Of a stretch of 64,000 bases of DNA, positions 33,445-49,232 are shown piece by piece. The position numbers and the translations under genes are program-made. The notes beneath the pieces were generated by a model. The model saw nothing but the letters and a program-made list of their open reading frames with translations, did no database searches and was not told the DNA's origin. Where the stretch lies: contig CM026395.1 in NCBI GenBank assembly GCA_014843695.1, positions 45,060,396 to 45,124,395 on the forward strand, written 5' to 3'. The number at the start of each line of letters is the position of its first letter. The first letter of the stretch is position 1. The DNA comes from Archivesica marissinica (Eukaryota; Mollusca; Bivalvia; Venerida; Vesicomyidae).

Positions 33445-36400
33445 TCACTATTTTTTTAAATCATATCTACATATAGGGCATGTTCACTATTTCTTTAAAC
33501 CATATCCACATATAGGACATGTTCACTATTTCCTAAATCATATTCACATAAAGCACATGTTCACTATTTCCTAAGCCATAAATGCATAAAGGACATGTCC
33601 ACTATTTCCTAAGTCATATTCACATAAAGGACATGTTCACTCTTTCCTAAATCATTTTAGCATAGAGCACATGTTCACTATTTTCTAAACAATATCCACA
33701 TAAAGGACATGTTCACTATTTCCTAAGCCATATCAACATAAAGGACATGTTCACTATTTCATAAACCCTATCCGCATAAAGGACATGTTCACTATTTCCT
33801 AAACCATATTCACATAGAACACATGTTCACTATTTCCTAAACCATATCCACATAAAGGACATGTTCGCTATTTCCTATACCATATTCACATAAAGGACAT
33901 GTTCACTATTTCCATAACCATATCCACATAAAGGACATGTTCACTATTTCCTAAATCATATTCACATAAAGGACATGTTCACTATTTCCTAAGTTATATT
34001 CACATAGAGCACATGTTCACTATTTCCTAAACCATATCTGCATAAAGGACATATTCACTATTTCCTAAGTCATATTCACATAAAGGACATGTTCACTATT
34101 TCCTAAATCATTTTCACATAGAGCACATGTTCACTATTTTCTAAACCAAATCCACATAAAGGACATGTTCACTATTTCCTAAACCATATCAACATAAAGG
34201 ACATGTTCATTATTTCCTAAACCATATCAACATAAAGGACATGCTCACTATTTCCTAAACCATATCTGCATAAAGGAAATATTCACTATTTCCTAAGTCA
34301 TATTCACATAAAGGACATGTTCACTATTTCCTAAGTCATATTTACATAAAGGACATGTTCACTATTTCCTAAACCATATCTGCATTAAGGACATGTTCAC
34401 TATTTCCTAAGCCATATTCACATAGAGGACATGTTCACTATTTCCTAAGCCATATTGACATAAAGGACATGTTCACTATTTCCTAAGCCATATTCACATA
34501 AAGGATATGTTCACTATTTCCAAACCATATCCACATAAAGGACATGTTCACTATTTCCTAAACCGTATCCACATAAAGGACATGTTCACTATTTCCTAAA
34601 CCATATTCACATAAAGGACATGTTCACTATTTCCTAAATCATTTTAGCATAGAGCACATGTTCACAATTTTCTAAACAATATCCACAAAAAGGACATGTT
34701 TACTATTTCCTAAGCCATATCAACATAAAGGACATGTTCATTATTTCCTAAACCATATCAACATAAAGGACATGTTCACTATTTCCTAATCCACATCGGC
34801 ATAAGGACATGTTCACTATTTCCTAAACCATATCTGCATAAAGGACATGTTCACTATTTCCTAAATCATTTTCACATAGAGCACATGTTCACTATTTTCT
34901 AAACCATATCCACATAAAGGACATGTTCACTATTTCCTAAACCATATCTGCATAAATGACATGTTCACTATTTCCTAAGTCATATTCACATAAAGGACAT
35001 GTTTACTATTTCCTAAATCATATCCACATAAAGGACATGTTCATTACTTCCTAAACCATATCTGCATATATAACATGTTCACTATTTCCTAAGCAATATC
35101 TGCATAAAGGATATGTCCACTATTTCCTAAGCCATATCAACATAGAGGACATGTTCATTATTTCCTAAACCATACCAACATAAAGGACATGTTCTCTATT
35201 TCCTAATCCATATCCGCATAAGGACATGTTCACTATTTCCTAAACCATATCTGCATAAAGGACATGTTCACTATTTCCTAAACGATATTCACATAAAGAA
35301 CATGTTCACTATTTCCTAAATCATATTCACATAAAGGACATGTTCACTATTTCCTAAGTCATATTCACATAGAGCACATGTTCACTATTTCCTAAACCAT
35401 ATCAACATAAAGGACATGTTCACTATTTCCTAATCCACATCGGCATAAGGACATGTTCACTATTTCCTAAACCATATCTGCATAAAGGACATGTTCACTA
35501 TTTCCTAAATCATTTTCACATAGAGCACATGTTAACTATTTTCTAAACCATATCCACATAAAGGACATGTTCACTATTTCCTAAACCATATCTGCATAAA
35601 TGACATGTTCACTATTTCCTGAGTCATATTTACATAGAGCACATGTTTACTATTTCCTAAATCATATCCACATAAAGGACATGTTTATTACTTCCTAAAC
35701 CATATCTTCATATAGAACATGTTCACTATTTCCTAAGCAATATCTGCATAAAGGATATGTCCACTATTTCCTAAGCCATATCAACATAAAGGACATGTTC
35801 ATTATTTCCTAAACCATACCAACATAAAGGACATGTTCTCTATTTCCTAATCCATATCCGCATAAGGACATGTTCACTATTTCCTAAACCATATCTGCAT
35901 AAAGGACATGTTCACTATTTCCTAAACGATATTCACATAAAGAACATGTTCACTATTTCCTAAATCATATTCACATAAAGGACATGTTCACTATTTCCTA
36001 AGTCATATTCACATAGAGCACATGTTCACTCTTTCCCAAACCATATCTGCATAAGGGACATATTCACTATTTCCTAAGTCATATTCACATAAAGGATATG
36101 TTCACTATTTCCTAAATCATTTTCACATAGAGCACATGTTCACTATTTTCTAAACCAAATCCACATAAAGGACATGTTCACTATTTCCTAAACCATATCA
36201 ACATAAAGGACATGTTCATTATTTCCTAAACCATATCAACATAAAGGACATGTTCACTATTTCCTAAACCATATCTGCATAAAGGAATATTCACTATTTC
36301 CTAAGTCATATTCACATAAAGGACATGTTCACTATTTCCTAAGTCATATTACATAAAGGACATGTTCACTATTTCCTAAACCATATCTGCATAAAGGACA

Positions 36401-36929
36401 TGTTCACTATTTCCTAAGCCATATTCACATAAAGGACATGTTCACTATTTCCTAAGCCATATTGACATAAAGGACATGTTCACTATTTCCTAAGCCATAT
36501 TCACATAAAGGATATGTTCACTATTTCCAAAACCATATCCACATAAAGGACATGTTCACTATTTTCTAAACCATATCCACATAAAGGACATGTTCACTAT
36601 TTCCTAAACCATATTCACATAAAGGACATGTTCACTATTTCCTAAATCATTTTAGCATAGAGCACATGTTCACTATTTTCTAAACAATATCCACATAAAG
36701 GACATGTTCACTATTTCCTAAGCCATATCAACATAAAGGATATGTTCATTATTTCCTAAACCATATCAACATAAAGGACATGTTCACTATTTCCTAATCC
36801 ACATCGGCATAAGGACATGTTCACTATTTCCTAAACCATATCTGCATAAAGTACATGTTCACTATTTCCTAAATCATTTTCACATAGAGCACATGTTCAC
36901 TATTTTCTAAACCATATCCATATAAAGGA

Positions 36930-39900
36930 CATGTTCACTATTTCCTAAACCATATCTGCATAAATGACATGTTCACTATTTCCTAAGTCATATTCACATA
37001 AAGGACATGTTCACTATTTCCTGAGTCATATTTACATAGAGCACATTTTTACTATTTCCTAAATCATATCCACATAAAGGACATGTTCATTACTTCCTAA
37101 ACCATATCTGCATATAGAACATGTTCACTATTTCCTAAGCCATATCTGCATAAATGATATGTCCACTATTTCCTAAGCCATATCAACATAAAGGACATGT
37201 TCACTATTTCCTAATCCATATCCGCATAAGGACATGTTCACTCTTTCCTAAACCATATCTGCATAATGGACATGTTCACTATTTCCTAAACCATATTCAC
37301 ATAAAGGACATGTTCACTATTTCCTAAATCATTTTCACATAGAGCACATGTTCACTATTTTCTAAACCATATCCACCTAAAGGACATGTTCAATATTTCC
37401 TAAACCATATCCACATAAAGGACATGTTCACTATTTCCTAAATCATATTCACATAAAGGACATGTTCACTATTTCCAAAATCATTTTAGCATAGAGCACA
37501 TGTTCACTATTTTCTAAACAATATCCACATAAAGGACATGTTCACTATTTCCTTAATCATTTTCACATATAGCACATGTTCACTATTTTCTAAACCATAT
37601 CCACATAAAGAACATGTTCACTATTTCCTAAACCATATCTGCATAAAGGACATGTTCACTATTTCCTAAACCATATTCACATAAAGGACATGTTCACTAT
37701 TTCCTAAGTCATATTACATAGAGATATGTTACTATTTCCTAAATCATATCCACATAAAGGACATGTTCACTATTTCCTAAATCATTTTAACATAGAGCAC
37801 ATGTTCACTATTTTCTAAACAATATCAACATAAAGGACATGTTCATTATTTCCTAAATCATATTAACATAAAGGACATGTTCACTATTTCCTAATCCATA
37901 TCCGCATAAGGACATGTTCACTATTTCCTAAAGCATATCTGCATAAAGGACATGTTCACTATTTCCTAAACCATATTCACATAAAGGACATGTTCACTAT
38001 TTCCTAAATCATTTTCACATAGAGCATATGTTCATTATTTTCTAAATCATATCCACATAAAGGACATGTTCACTATTTGCTAAACCATATCAACATAAAG
38101 GACATGTTCATTATTTCCTAAACCATATCAACATAAAGGACATGTTCACTATTTCCTAAACCATATCAACATAAAGGACATGTTCATTATTTACTAAACC
38201 ATATCTGCATAAAGGACATGTTCACTATTTCCTAAGTAATATTTAAATAGAGCACATGTTCACTATTTCCTAAATCATTTTCACATAGAGCACATGTTCA
38301 CTATTTTCTAAACAATATCCACATAAAGAACATGTTCACTATTTCCTAAACCATATCCACATAAAGGACATGTTCACTATTTACTAAACCATATTCACAT
38401 AAAGGACATGTTCACTATTTCCTAAGTCATATTTACATAGAGCACATGTTCACTATTTCCTAAATCATTTTCACATAGAGCACATGTTCACTATTTACTA
38501 AACCATATCCACGTAAAGGATATGTTCACTATATCCTAAACCATATTTACATAAAGGACATGTTCACTATTTCCTAAATCATATTTACATAGAGCACATG
38601 TTCACTATTTCCTAAATCATTTTCACATATAACACATGTTCACTATTTTCTAAACCATATCCACATAAAGGACATGTTCACTATTTCCTAAACCATATCA
38701 ACATAAAGGACATGTTCATTATTTCCTAAACCATATCAACATAAAGGACATGTTCATTATTTCCTAAACCATATCAACATAAAGGACATGATCACTATTT
38801 CCTAATCCATATCCGCATAAAGGACATGTTCACTATTTCCTAAACCATATCTGCATAAAGGACATGTTCACCATTTCCTAAGTCATATTCACATAAAGGA
38901 CATGTTCATTATTTCCTAAGTCATATCCACATAAAGGACATGTTCACTCTTTCCTAAACCATATCTGCATAAAGGACATGTTCACCATTTCCTAAGTCAT
39001 ATTCACATAGAGAACATGTTCACTATTTCCTAAATCATGTTCACATAGAGCACATGTTCACTATTTTCTAAACCATATCCACATAAAGGACATGTTCACT
39101 ATTTCCTAAACCATATTCACATAAAGGACATATTTACATAGAGCACATGTTCACTATTTCCAAAATCATTTTCACATAGAGCTCAGGTTCACTATTTTCT
39201 AAACTATATCCACATAAAGAACATGGTCACTATTTCCTAAACCATATCCACATAAAGGACATGTTCACTATTTCCTAAACCATATCTGCATAAATGACAT
39301 GTTCACTATTTCCTAAGTCATATTCACATAAAGGACATGTTCACTATTTCCTGAGTCATATTTACATAGAGCACATTTTTACTATTTCCTAAATCATATC
39401 CACATAAAGGACATGTTCATTACTTCCTAAACCATATCTGCATATAGAACATGTTCACTATTTCCTAAGCCATATCTGCATAAATGATATGTCCACTATT
39501 TCCTAAGCCATATCAACATAAAGGACATGTTCACTATTTCCTAATCCATATCCGCATAAGGACATGTTCACTCTTTCCTAAACCATATCTGCATAATGGA
39601 CATGTTCACTATTTCCTAAACCATATTCACATAAAGGACATGTTCACTATTTCCTAAATCATTTTCACATAGAGCACATGTTCACTATTTTCTAAACCAT
39701 ATCCACCTAAAGGACATGTTCAATATTTCCTAAACCATATCCACATAAAGGACATGTTCACTATTTCCTAAATCATATTCACATAAAGGACATGTTCACT
39801 ATTTCCAAAATCATTTTAGCATAGAGCACATGTTCACTATTTTCTAAACAATATCCACATAAAGGACATGTTCACTATTTCCTTAATCATTTTCACATAT

Positions 39901-41900
39901 AGCACATGTTCACTATTTTCTAAACCATATCCACATAAAGAACATGTTCACTATTTCCTAAACCATATTCACATAAAGGAGATGTTCACTATTTCCTAAA
40001 TCATTTTCACATAGAGCACATGTTCACTATTTTCTAAACCATATCCACATAAAGGACCTGTTCACTATTTCCTAAACCATATCTGCATAAATGACATGTT
40101 CACTATTTCCTAAACCATATTCACATAAAGGACATGTTCACTATTTCCTTAGTCATATTTACATAGAGCATATGTTTACTATTTCCTAAATCATATCCAC
40201 ATAAAGGACATGTTCACTATTACCTAAATCATTTTAACATAGAGCACATGTTCACTATTTTCTAAACAATATCAACATAAAGGACATGTTCATTATTTCC
40301 TAAATCATATTAACATAAAGGACAGGTTCACTATTTCTTAATCCATATCCGCATAAGGACATGTTCACTATTTCCTAAAGCATATCTGCATAAAGGACAT
40401 GTTCACTATTTCCTAAACCATATTCACATAAAGGACATGTTCACTATTTCCTAAATCATTTTCACATAGAGCATATGTTCATTATTTTCTAAATCATATC
40501 CACATAAAGGACATGTTCACTATTTGCTAAACCATATCAACATAAAGGACATGTTCATTATTTCCTAAACCATATCAACATAAACGACATGTTCACTATT
40601 TCCTAATCCATATCCGCATAAAGGACATGTTCACTATTTCCTAAACCATATCTGCATAAAGGACATGTTCACTATGTCCTAAGTCACATTCACATAAAGG
40701 ACATGTTCACTATTTCCTAAATCATTTTCACATAGAGCACATGTTCACTATTTGCTAAACCATATCCACATAAAGGACATGTTCACTATTTCCTAAACCA
40801 TATCAACATAAAGGACATGTTCATTATTTACTAAACCATATCTGCATAAAGGACATGTTCACTATTTCCTAAGTAATATTTAAATAGAGCACATGTTCAC
40901 TATTTCCTAAATCATTTTCACATAGAGCACATGTTCACTATTTTCTAAACAATATCCACATAAAGAACATGTTCACTATTTCCTAAACCATATCCACATA
41001 AAGGACATGTTCACTATTTACTAAACCATATTCACATAAAGGACATGTTCACTATTTCCTAAGTCATATTTACATAGAGCACATGTTCACTATTTCCTAA
41101 ATCATTTTCACATAGAGCACATGTTCACTATTTACTAAACCATATCCACGTAAAGGATATGTTCACTATATCCTAAACCATATTTACATAAAGGACATGT
41201 TCACTATTTCCTAAATCATATTTACATAGAGCACATGTTCACTATTTCCTAAATCATTTTCACATATAACACATGTTCACTATTTTCTAAACCATATCCA
41301 CATAAAGGACATGTTCACTATTTCCTAAACCATATCAACATAAAGGACATGTTCATTATTTCCTAAACCATATCAACATAAAGGACATGTTCATTATTTC
41401 CTAAACCATATCAACATAAAGGACATGATCACTATTTCCTAATCCATATCCGCATAAAGGACATGTTCACTCTTTCCTAAACCATATCTGCATAAAGGAC
41501 ATGTTCACCATTTCCTAAGTCATATTCACATAAAGGACATGTTCATTATTTCCTAAGTCATATCCACATAAAGGACATGTTCACTCTTTCCTAAACCATA
41601 TCTGCATAAAGGACATGTTCACCATTTCCTAAGTCATATTCACATAGAGAACATGTTCACTATTTCCTAAATCATGTTCACATAGAGCACATGTTCACTA
41701 TTTTCTAAACCATATCGTCATAAAGGACATGTTCACTATTTCCTAAACCATATTCACATAAAGGACATATTTACATAGAGCACATGTTCACTATTTCCAA
41801 AATCATTTTCACATAGAGCTCAGGTTCACTATTTTCTAAACTATATCCACATAAAGAACATGGTCACTATTTCCTAAACCATATCCACATAAAGGATATG
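36930..41900 (-). repeat. Satellite A, large tandem duplication (two copies of about 2.3 and 2.6 kb)
   Basis: The segment from about 36.93 kb recurs from about 39.26 kb with long stretches identical base for base. The rare unit CTGAGTCATATTTACATAG with GCACATTTTTAC is at about 37.02 and 39.35 kb (offset 2330). CTAAGTAATATTTAAATAG is at 38.23 and 40.87 kb, and the fused unit GGACATATTTACATAG at 39.126 and 41.763 kb (both offset 2637). The second copy is therefore about 300 bp longer, mainly from extra monomers near 40.0 kb. The duplication is recent compared with monomer divergence. No marker block or gene lies inside. Confidence 0.88.
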
Positions 41901-43307
41901 TTCACTATTTCCTAAACAATATTCACATAAAGGACATGTTCACTATTTCCTAAATCATATTTACATAGAGCACATGTTCACTATTTCCTAAATCATTTTC
42001 ACATAGAACACATGTTCACTATTTTCTAAACCATATCCACATATATGACATGTTCACTATTTCCTAAATCATATTCACATAAAGGACATGTTCACTATTT
42101 CCTAAGCCATATCTGCATAAAGGACATGTTCACTATTTCCTAAGTCATATTCACATAAAGGACATGTTCACTATTTCCTAAATCATTTTAACATAGAGCA
42201 CATGTTCACTATTTTCTAAACAATATCCACATAAAGGACATGTTCACTATTTCCTAAACCATATCAACATAAAGGACATGTTCATTATTTCCTAAACCAT
42301 ATCTGCATAAAGGACATGTTCACTACTTCCTAAACCATATCTGCATAAAGGACATGTTCACCATTTCCTAAGTCATATTCACATAAAAGACATGTTCACT
42401 ATTTCCTAAGTCATATTTACATAGAGAACATGTTCACTATTTCCTAAATCATGTTCACATAGAGCACATGTTCACTATTTTCTAAACCATATCCACATAA
42501 AGGACATGTTCACTATTTCCTAAACCATATCAACATAAAGGACATGTTCATTATTTCCTAAACCATATCTGCATAAAGGACATGCTCACTATTTCCTAAA
42601 CCATATCCACATAAAGGACATGTTCACTATTTCCTAAGTCGTATTTACATAGAGCACATGTTCACTATTTCCAAACTCATTTTCACATAGAGCACATGTT
42701 CACTATTTTCTAAACTATATCCACATAAAGAACATGTTCACTATTTCCTAAACCATATCCACATAAAGGATATGTTCACTATTTCCTAAACCATATTCAC
42801 ATACAGGACATGTTCACTATTTCCTAAATCATATTTACATTGAGCACATGTTCTCTATTTCCTAAATCATTTTCACATAGAGCACATGTTCACTATTTTC
42901 TAAACCATATCCACATATAGGACATGTTCACTATTTCCTAAATCATATTCATATAAAGGACATGTTCACTATTTCCTAAGCCATATCTGCATAAAGGACA
43001 TGTTCACTATTTCCTAAATCATTTTAACATAGAGCACATGTTCACTATTTTCTAAACAATATCCACATAAAGGACATGTTCACTATTTCCTAAGCCATAT
43101 CAACATATAGGACATGTTCATTATTTCCTAAACCATATCAACATAAAGGACAGGTTCACTATTTCCTAAATCATTTTCACATAGAGCACATGTTCACTAT
43201 TTCCTAAACCATATTCACATATAGGACATGTTCCCTATTTCCTAAACCATATCCACATAAAGGACATGTTCACTATTTCCTAAACCATATCCACATAAAG
43301 GATATGT

Positions 43308-43368
43308 ACCCGAGGCTTGAAAATCATACATGTAGATCCTAGAAAAGAATTATTTATAAAGGGACTAT
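43308..43368 (-). repeat. Marker block 8
   Basis: Full block with one change in the GC-rich end (ACCCGAGGCTTG), which removes the CCCGGG palindrome. Confidence 0.92.
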
Positions 43369-44242
43369 TCACTATTTTTTTAAATCATATCCACATATAG
43401 GACATGTTCACTATTTCTTAAACCATATCCACATATAGGACATGTTCACTATTTCCTAAATCATATTCACATAAAGGACATGTTCACTATTTCCTAAGCC
43501 ATATCTGCATAAAGGACATGTTCACTATTTCCTAAGTCATATTCACATAAAGGACATGTTCACTATTTCCAAAATCATTTTAACATAGAGCACATGTTCA
43601 CTATTATCTAAACAATATCCACATAAAGGACATGCTCACTATTTCCTAAGCCATATCAACATAAAGGACATGTTCATTATTTCCTAAACCATATCAACAT
43701 AAAGGACAGTGTCACTATTTCTTAATCCATATCCACATAAGGACATGTTCACTATTTCCTAAACCATATCTGCATAAAGGACATGTTCACTATTTCCTAA
43801 ACCATATTCACATAAAGGACATGTTCACTATTTCCTAAACCATATCTGCATAAAGGACATGTTCACTATTTCCTAAACCATATCAACATAAAGGACATGT
43901 TCATTATTTCCTAAACCATATCAACATAAACGACATGTTCACTATTTCCTAATCCATATCCGCATAAAGGACATGTTCACTATTTCCTAAACCATATCTG
44001 CATAAAGGACATGTTCACTATGTCCTAATCCATATCCGCATAAAGGACATGTTCACTATTTCCAAAACCATATCTGCATGAATGACATGTTCACTATTTC
44101 CTAAGTCATATTCATATAAAGGACATGTTCACTATTTCCTAAACCATATTCACATATAGGACATATTTCCTATTTCCTAAACCATATCCACATAAAGGAC
44201 ATGTTCACTATTTCCTAAATCATATCCACATAAAGGACATGT

Positions 44243-44303
44243 ACCCGGGGCTTGAAAATCATACATGTAGATCCTAGATAAGAATTATTTATAAAGGGAC
44301 TAT
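44243..44303 (-). repeat. Marker block 9
   Basis: Full block with the CTAGATAAG variant (others have CTAGAAAAG). This variant is shared with blocks 10, 11 and 12, so these four form one subfamily. Confidence 0.92.
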
Positions 44304-44646
44304 TCACTATTTTTTTAAATCATATCAACTTATAGGACATTTTCACTATTTCTTAAACCATATCTACATATAGGACATGTTCACTATTTCCTAAACCATA
44401 TCAACATAAAGGACATGTTCATTATTTACTAAACCATATCTGCATAAAGGACATGTTCACTATTTCCTAAACCATATTCACATAAAGGACATGTTCAGTA
44501 TTTCATAAACCATATCAACATAAAGGACATGTTCATTATTTCCTAAACCATATCATCATAAACGACATGTTCACTATTTCCTAATCCATATCCGCATAAA
44601 GGACATGTTCACTATTTCCTAAATCATATCCACATAAAGGACATGT

Positions 44647-44707
44647 ACCCGGGGCTTGAAAATCATACATGTAGATCCTAGATAAGAATTATTTATAAAG
44701 GGACTAT
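44647..44707 (-). repeat. Marker block 10
   Basis: Same CTAGATAAG subfamily, 404 bp after block 9 with nearly identical flanks: a recent tandem duplicate. Confidence 0.92.
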
Positions 44708-47004
44708 TCACTATTTTTTTTAAATCATATCAACTTATAGGACATTTTCACTATTTCTTAAACCATATCCACATATAGGACATGTTCACTATTTCCTAAA
44801 CCATATTCACATAAAGGACATGTTCAGTATTTCATAAACCATATCAACATAAAGGAAATGTTCATTATTTCCTAAACCATATCATCATAAACGACATGTT
44901 CACTATTTCCTAATCCATATCCGCATAAAGGACATGTTCACTATTTCCTAAACCATATCTGCATAAAGGACATGTTCACTATGTCCTAAGTCAAATTCAC
45001 ATAAAGGACATGTTCACTATTTCCTAAATCATTTTCACATAGAGCACATGTTCACTATTTGCTAAACCATATACACATAAAAGACATGTTCACTATTTCC
45101 TAAACCATATCAACATAAAGGACATGTTCATTATTTACTTAACCATATCTGCATAAAGGACATGTTCACAATTTCCTAAGTCATATTTAAATAGAGCACA
45201 TGTTCACTATTTCCTAAATCATTTTCACATAGAGCACATGTTCACTATTTTCTAAACCATATCCACATAAAGGACATATTCACTATTTCCTAAACCATAT
45301 CCACATAAAGGACATGTTCACTATTTCCTAAACCATATTCACATAAAGGACATGTTCACTATTTCCTAAGTCATATTTACATAGAGCACATGTTCACGAT
45401 TTCCTAAATCATTTTCACATAGAGCACATGTTCACTATTTTCTAAACCATATCCACATAAAGAACATGTTCACTATTTCCTAAACCATATCCACATAAAG
45501 GATATGTTCACTATTTCCTTAACCATATTCACATAAAGGACATGTTCACTATTTCCTAAATCATATTTAAATAGAGCACATGTTCACTATTTCCTAAATC
45601 ATTTTCACATATAACACATGTTCACTATTTTCTAAACCATATCCACATAAAGAACATGTTCACTATTTCCTAAACCATATCCACATAAAGGACATGTTCA
45701 CTATTTCCTAAGCCATATCTGCATAAAGGACATGTTCACTATTTCCTAAGCCATATTCACATAAAGGACGTGTTCACTATTTCCTAAATCATATTCACAT
45801 AGAGCACATGTTCACTATTTTCTAAACCATATCCACATAAAGGACATGTTCACTATTTCCTAAACCATATCAACATAAAGGACATGTTCATTATTTCCTA
45901 AACCATATCAACATAAAGGACATGATCACTATTTCCTAAACCATATCCGCATAAAGGACATGTTCACTATTTCCTAAACCATATCTGCATAAAGGACATG
46001 TTTACCATTTCCTAAGTCATATTCACATAAAGGACATGTTCACTATTTCCTAAGTCATATTTACATAGAGCACATGTTCACTATTTCCTAAATCATTTTC
46101 ACATAGAGCACATGTTCACTATTTTCTAAACCATATCCACATAAAGGACATGTTCACTATTTCCTAAATCATATCAACATAAAGGACATGTTCATTATTT
46201 CCTAAACAATATCTGCATAAAGGACATGTTCACTATTTCCTAAACCATATCCGCATAAGGACATGTTCATTATTTCCTAAACCATATCTGCATAAAGGAC
46301 ATGTTCACTATTTCCTAAATCATTTTCACATAGAGCACATGTTCACTATTTTCTAAACCATATCCATATAAAGGACATGTTCACTATTTCCTAAACCATA
46401 TCCGCATAAAGGACATGATCACTCTTTCCTAAGTCATATTCACATAGAGCACATGTTTACTATTTCCAAAATCATTTTCACATAGAGCACATGTTCACTA
46501 TTTTCTACACCATATCCACATAAAGGACATGTTCACTATTTCCTAAACCATATCAACATAAAGGACATGTTCATTACGTCCTAAACCATATCTGCATATA
46601 GGCCATGTTCACTATTTCCTAAACCATATCCACATACAGGACATGTTCACTATTTCCTAAGTCATATTTACATAGAGCACATGTTCACTATTTCCTAAAT
46701 CATTTTCACATATAGCCATATTCACATAAAGGACGTATGTCACTATTTTCTAAACCATATCCACATAAAGGACATGTTCACTATTTCCTAAACCATTTTC
46801 ACATAAAGGACATGTTCACTATTTCCTAAGACATATTTACATAGAGCACATGTTCACTATTTCCTAAATTATTTTCACATAGAATACATGTTCACTATTT
46901 CCTAAACCATATTCACATATAGGACATGTTTCCTATTTCCTAAACCATATCCACATAAAGGACATGTTCACTATTTCCTAAACCATATCCACATAAAGGA
47001 CATG

Positions 47005-47065
47005 AATCCGGGGCTTGAAAATCATACATTGGATCCTAGATAAGAATTATTTATAAAGGGACTAT
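47005..47065 (-). repeat. Marker block 11
   Basis: Variant block starting AATCCGGGGCTTG, with CATACATTGGATCC in place of CATACATGTAGATCC. The same changes are in block 12, its tandem twin. Confidence 0.92.
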
Positions 47066-49171
47066 TCACTATTTTTTTAAACCATATCCACATATAGGAC
47101 ATGTTCACTATTTCCTAAATCATATTCACAACAAGGACATGTTCACTATTTCCTAAGCCATATCTGTATAAAGGACATGTTCACTATTTCCTAAGCCATA
47201 TCTGCATAAAGGACATGTTCACTATTTCCTAAGCCATATTCACATAAAGGACGTGTTCACTATTTCCTAAATCATTTTCACATAGAGCACATGTTCACTA
47301 TTTTCTAAACCATATCCACATAAAGGACATGTTCACTATTTCCTAAACCATATCAACATAAAGGACATGTTCATTATTTCCTAAACCATATCAACATAAA
47401 GGACATGTTCATTATTTCCTAAACCATATCAACATAAAGGACATGTTCACTATTTCCTAAGCCATATCAACATAAAGGACATGTTCATTATTTCCTAAAT
47501 CATATTAACATAAAGGACAGGTTCACTATTTCTTAATCCATATCCGCATAAGGACATGTTCACTATTTCCTAAGCCATATCTGCATAAAGGACATGTTCA
47601 CTATTTCCTAAACCATATTCACATAAAGGACATGTTCACTATTTCCTAAATCATTTTCACATAGAGCATATGTTCACTATTTTCTAAACCATATCCACAT
47701 AAAGGACATGTTCATTGTTTCCTAAACCATATCAATATAAACGACATGTTCACTATTTCCTAATCCATATCCGCATAAAGGACATGTTCACTATTTCCTA
47801 AACCTTATCTGCATAAAGGACATGTTCACTATGTCCTAAGTCATATTCACATAAAGGACATGTTCACTATTTCCTAAATCATTTTCACATAGAGCACATG
47901 TTCACTATTTGCTAAACCATATCCACATAAAGGACATGTTCACTATTTCCTAAACCATATCAACATAAAGGACATATTCATTATTTACTAAACCATATCC
48001 ACATAAAGGACATGTTCACTATTTCCTAAACCATATCAACATAAAGGACATGTTCATTATTTCCTAAACCATATCAACATAAAGGACATGATCACTATTT
48101 CCTAAACCATATCCGCATAAAGGACATGTTCACTATTTCCTAAACCATATCTGCATAAAGGACATGTTTACCATTTCCTAAGTCATATTCACATAAAGGA
48201 CATGTTCACTATTTCCTAAGTCATATTTACATAGAGCACATGTTCACTATTTCCTAAATCATTTTCACATAGAGCACATGTTCACTATTTTCTAAACCAT
48301 ATCCACATAAAGGACATGTTCACTATTTCCTAAACCATATCAACATAAAGGACATGTTCACTATTTCCTAAACCATATCCACATAAAGGACATGTTCACT
48401 ATTTCCTAAACCATATCCGCATAAAGGACATGTTCACTATTTCCTAAACCATATCTACATAAAGGACATGTTCACTATTTCCTAAATCATTTTCACATAG
48501 AGCACATGTTCACTATTTTCTAAACCATATCCACATAAAGGACATGTTCACTATTTCCTAAACCATATCCGCATAAAGGACATGATCACTATTTCCTAAG
48601 TCATATTCACATAGAGCACATGTTTACTATTTCCTAAATCATTTTCACATAGAGCACATGTTCACTATTTTCTAAACCATATCCACATAAAGGACATGTT
48701 CACTATTTCCTAAACCATATCAACATAAAGGACATGTTCATTACTTCCTAAACCATATCTGCATATAGGCCATGTTCACTATTTCCTAAACCATATCCAC
48801 ATACAGGACATGTTCACTATTTCCTAAGTCATATTTACATAGAGCACATGTTCACTATTTCCTAAATCATTTTCACATATAGCCATATTCACATAAAGGA
48901 CGTATGTCACTATTTTCTAAACCATATCCACATAAAGGACATGTTCACTATTTCCTAAACCATTTTCACATAAAGGACATGTTCACTATTTCCTAAGACA
49001 TATTTACATAGAGCACATGTTCACTATTTCCTAAATTATTTTCACATAGAATACATGTTCACTATTTCCTAAACCATATTCACATATAGGACATGTTTCC
49101 TATTTCCTAAACCATATCCACATAAAGGACATGTTCACTATTTCCTAAACCATATCCACATAAAGGACATG

Positions 49172-49232
49172 AATCCGGGGCTTGAAAATCATACATTGGA
49201 TCCTAGATAAGAATTATTTATAAAGGGACTAT
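49172..49232 (-). repeat. Marker block 12
   Basis: Same private changes as block 11, 2167 bp downstream, confirming the tandem duplication. Confidence 0.92.

Larger units (their letters stand above)
31262..36929 (-). repeat. Satellite A array, inverted, just after the LINE
   Basis: 38-bp monomers in reverse orientation with two marker blocks (31650 and 33384). The first ~480 bp up to 31741 is the tandem twin of the segment the LINE hit and holds the empty target site. Between 34.6 and 36.9 kb the variants CCACATCGGCATAAGG (about 34.79, 35.43 and 36.80 kb) and ATACCAACATAAAG (about 35.17 and 35.82 kb) recur, showing internal duplications of about 0.64 kb and a larger repeat of about 2 kb. No gene is seen. 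Confidence 0.96.
41901..45829 (-). repeat. Satellite A array, inverted, with three close marker blocks
   Basis: Continuous 38-bp monomers with marker blocks at 43308, 44243 and 44647, the last two only 404 bp apart. The flanks of those two share CATATCAACTTATAGG, GACATTTTCAC and AAACGACATG variants, indicating a local duplication of about 0.4 kb. Nothing else is seen. Confidence 0.95.
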
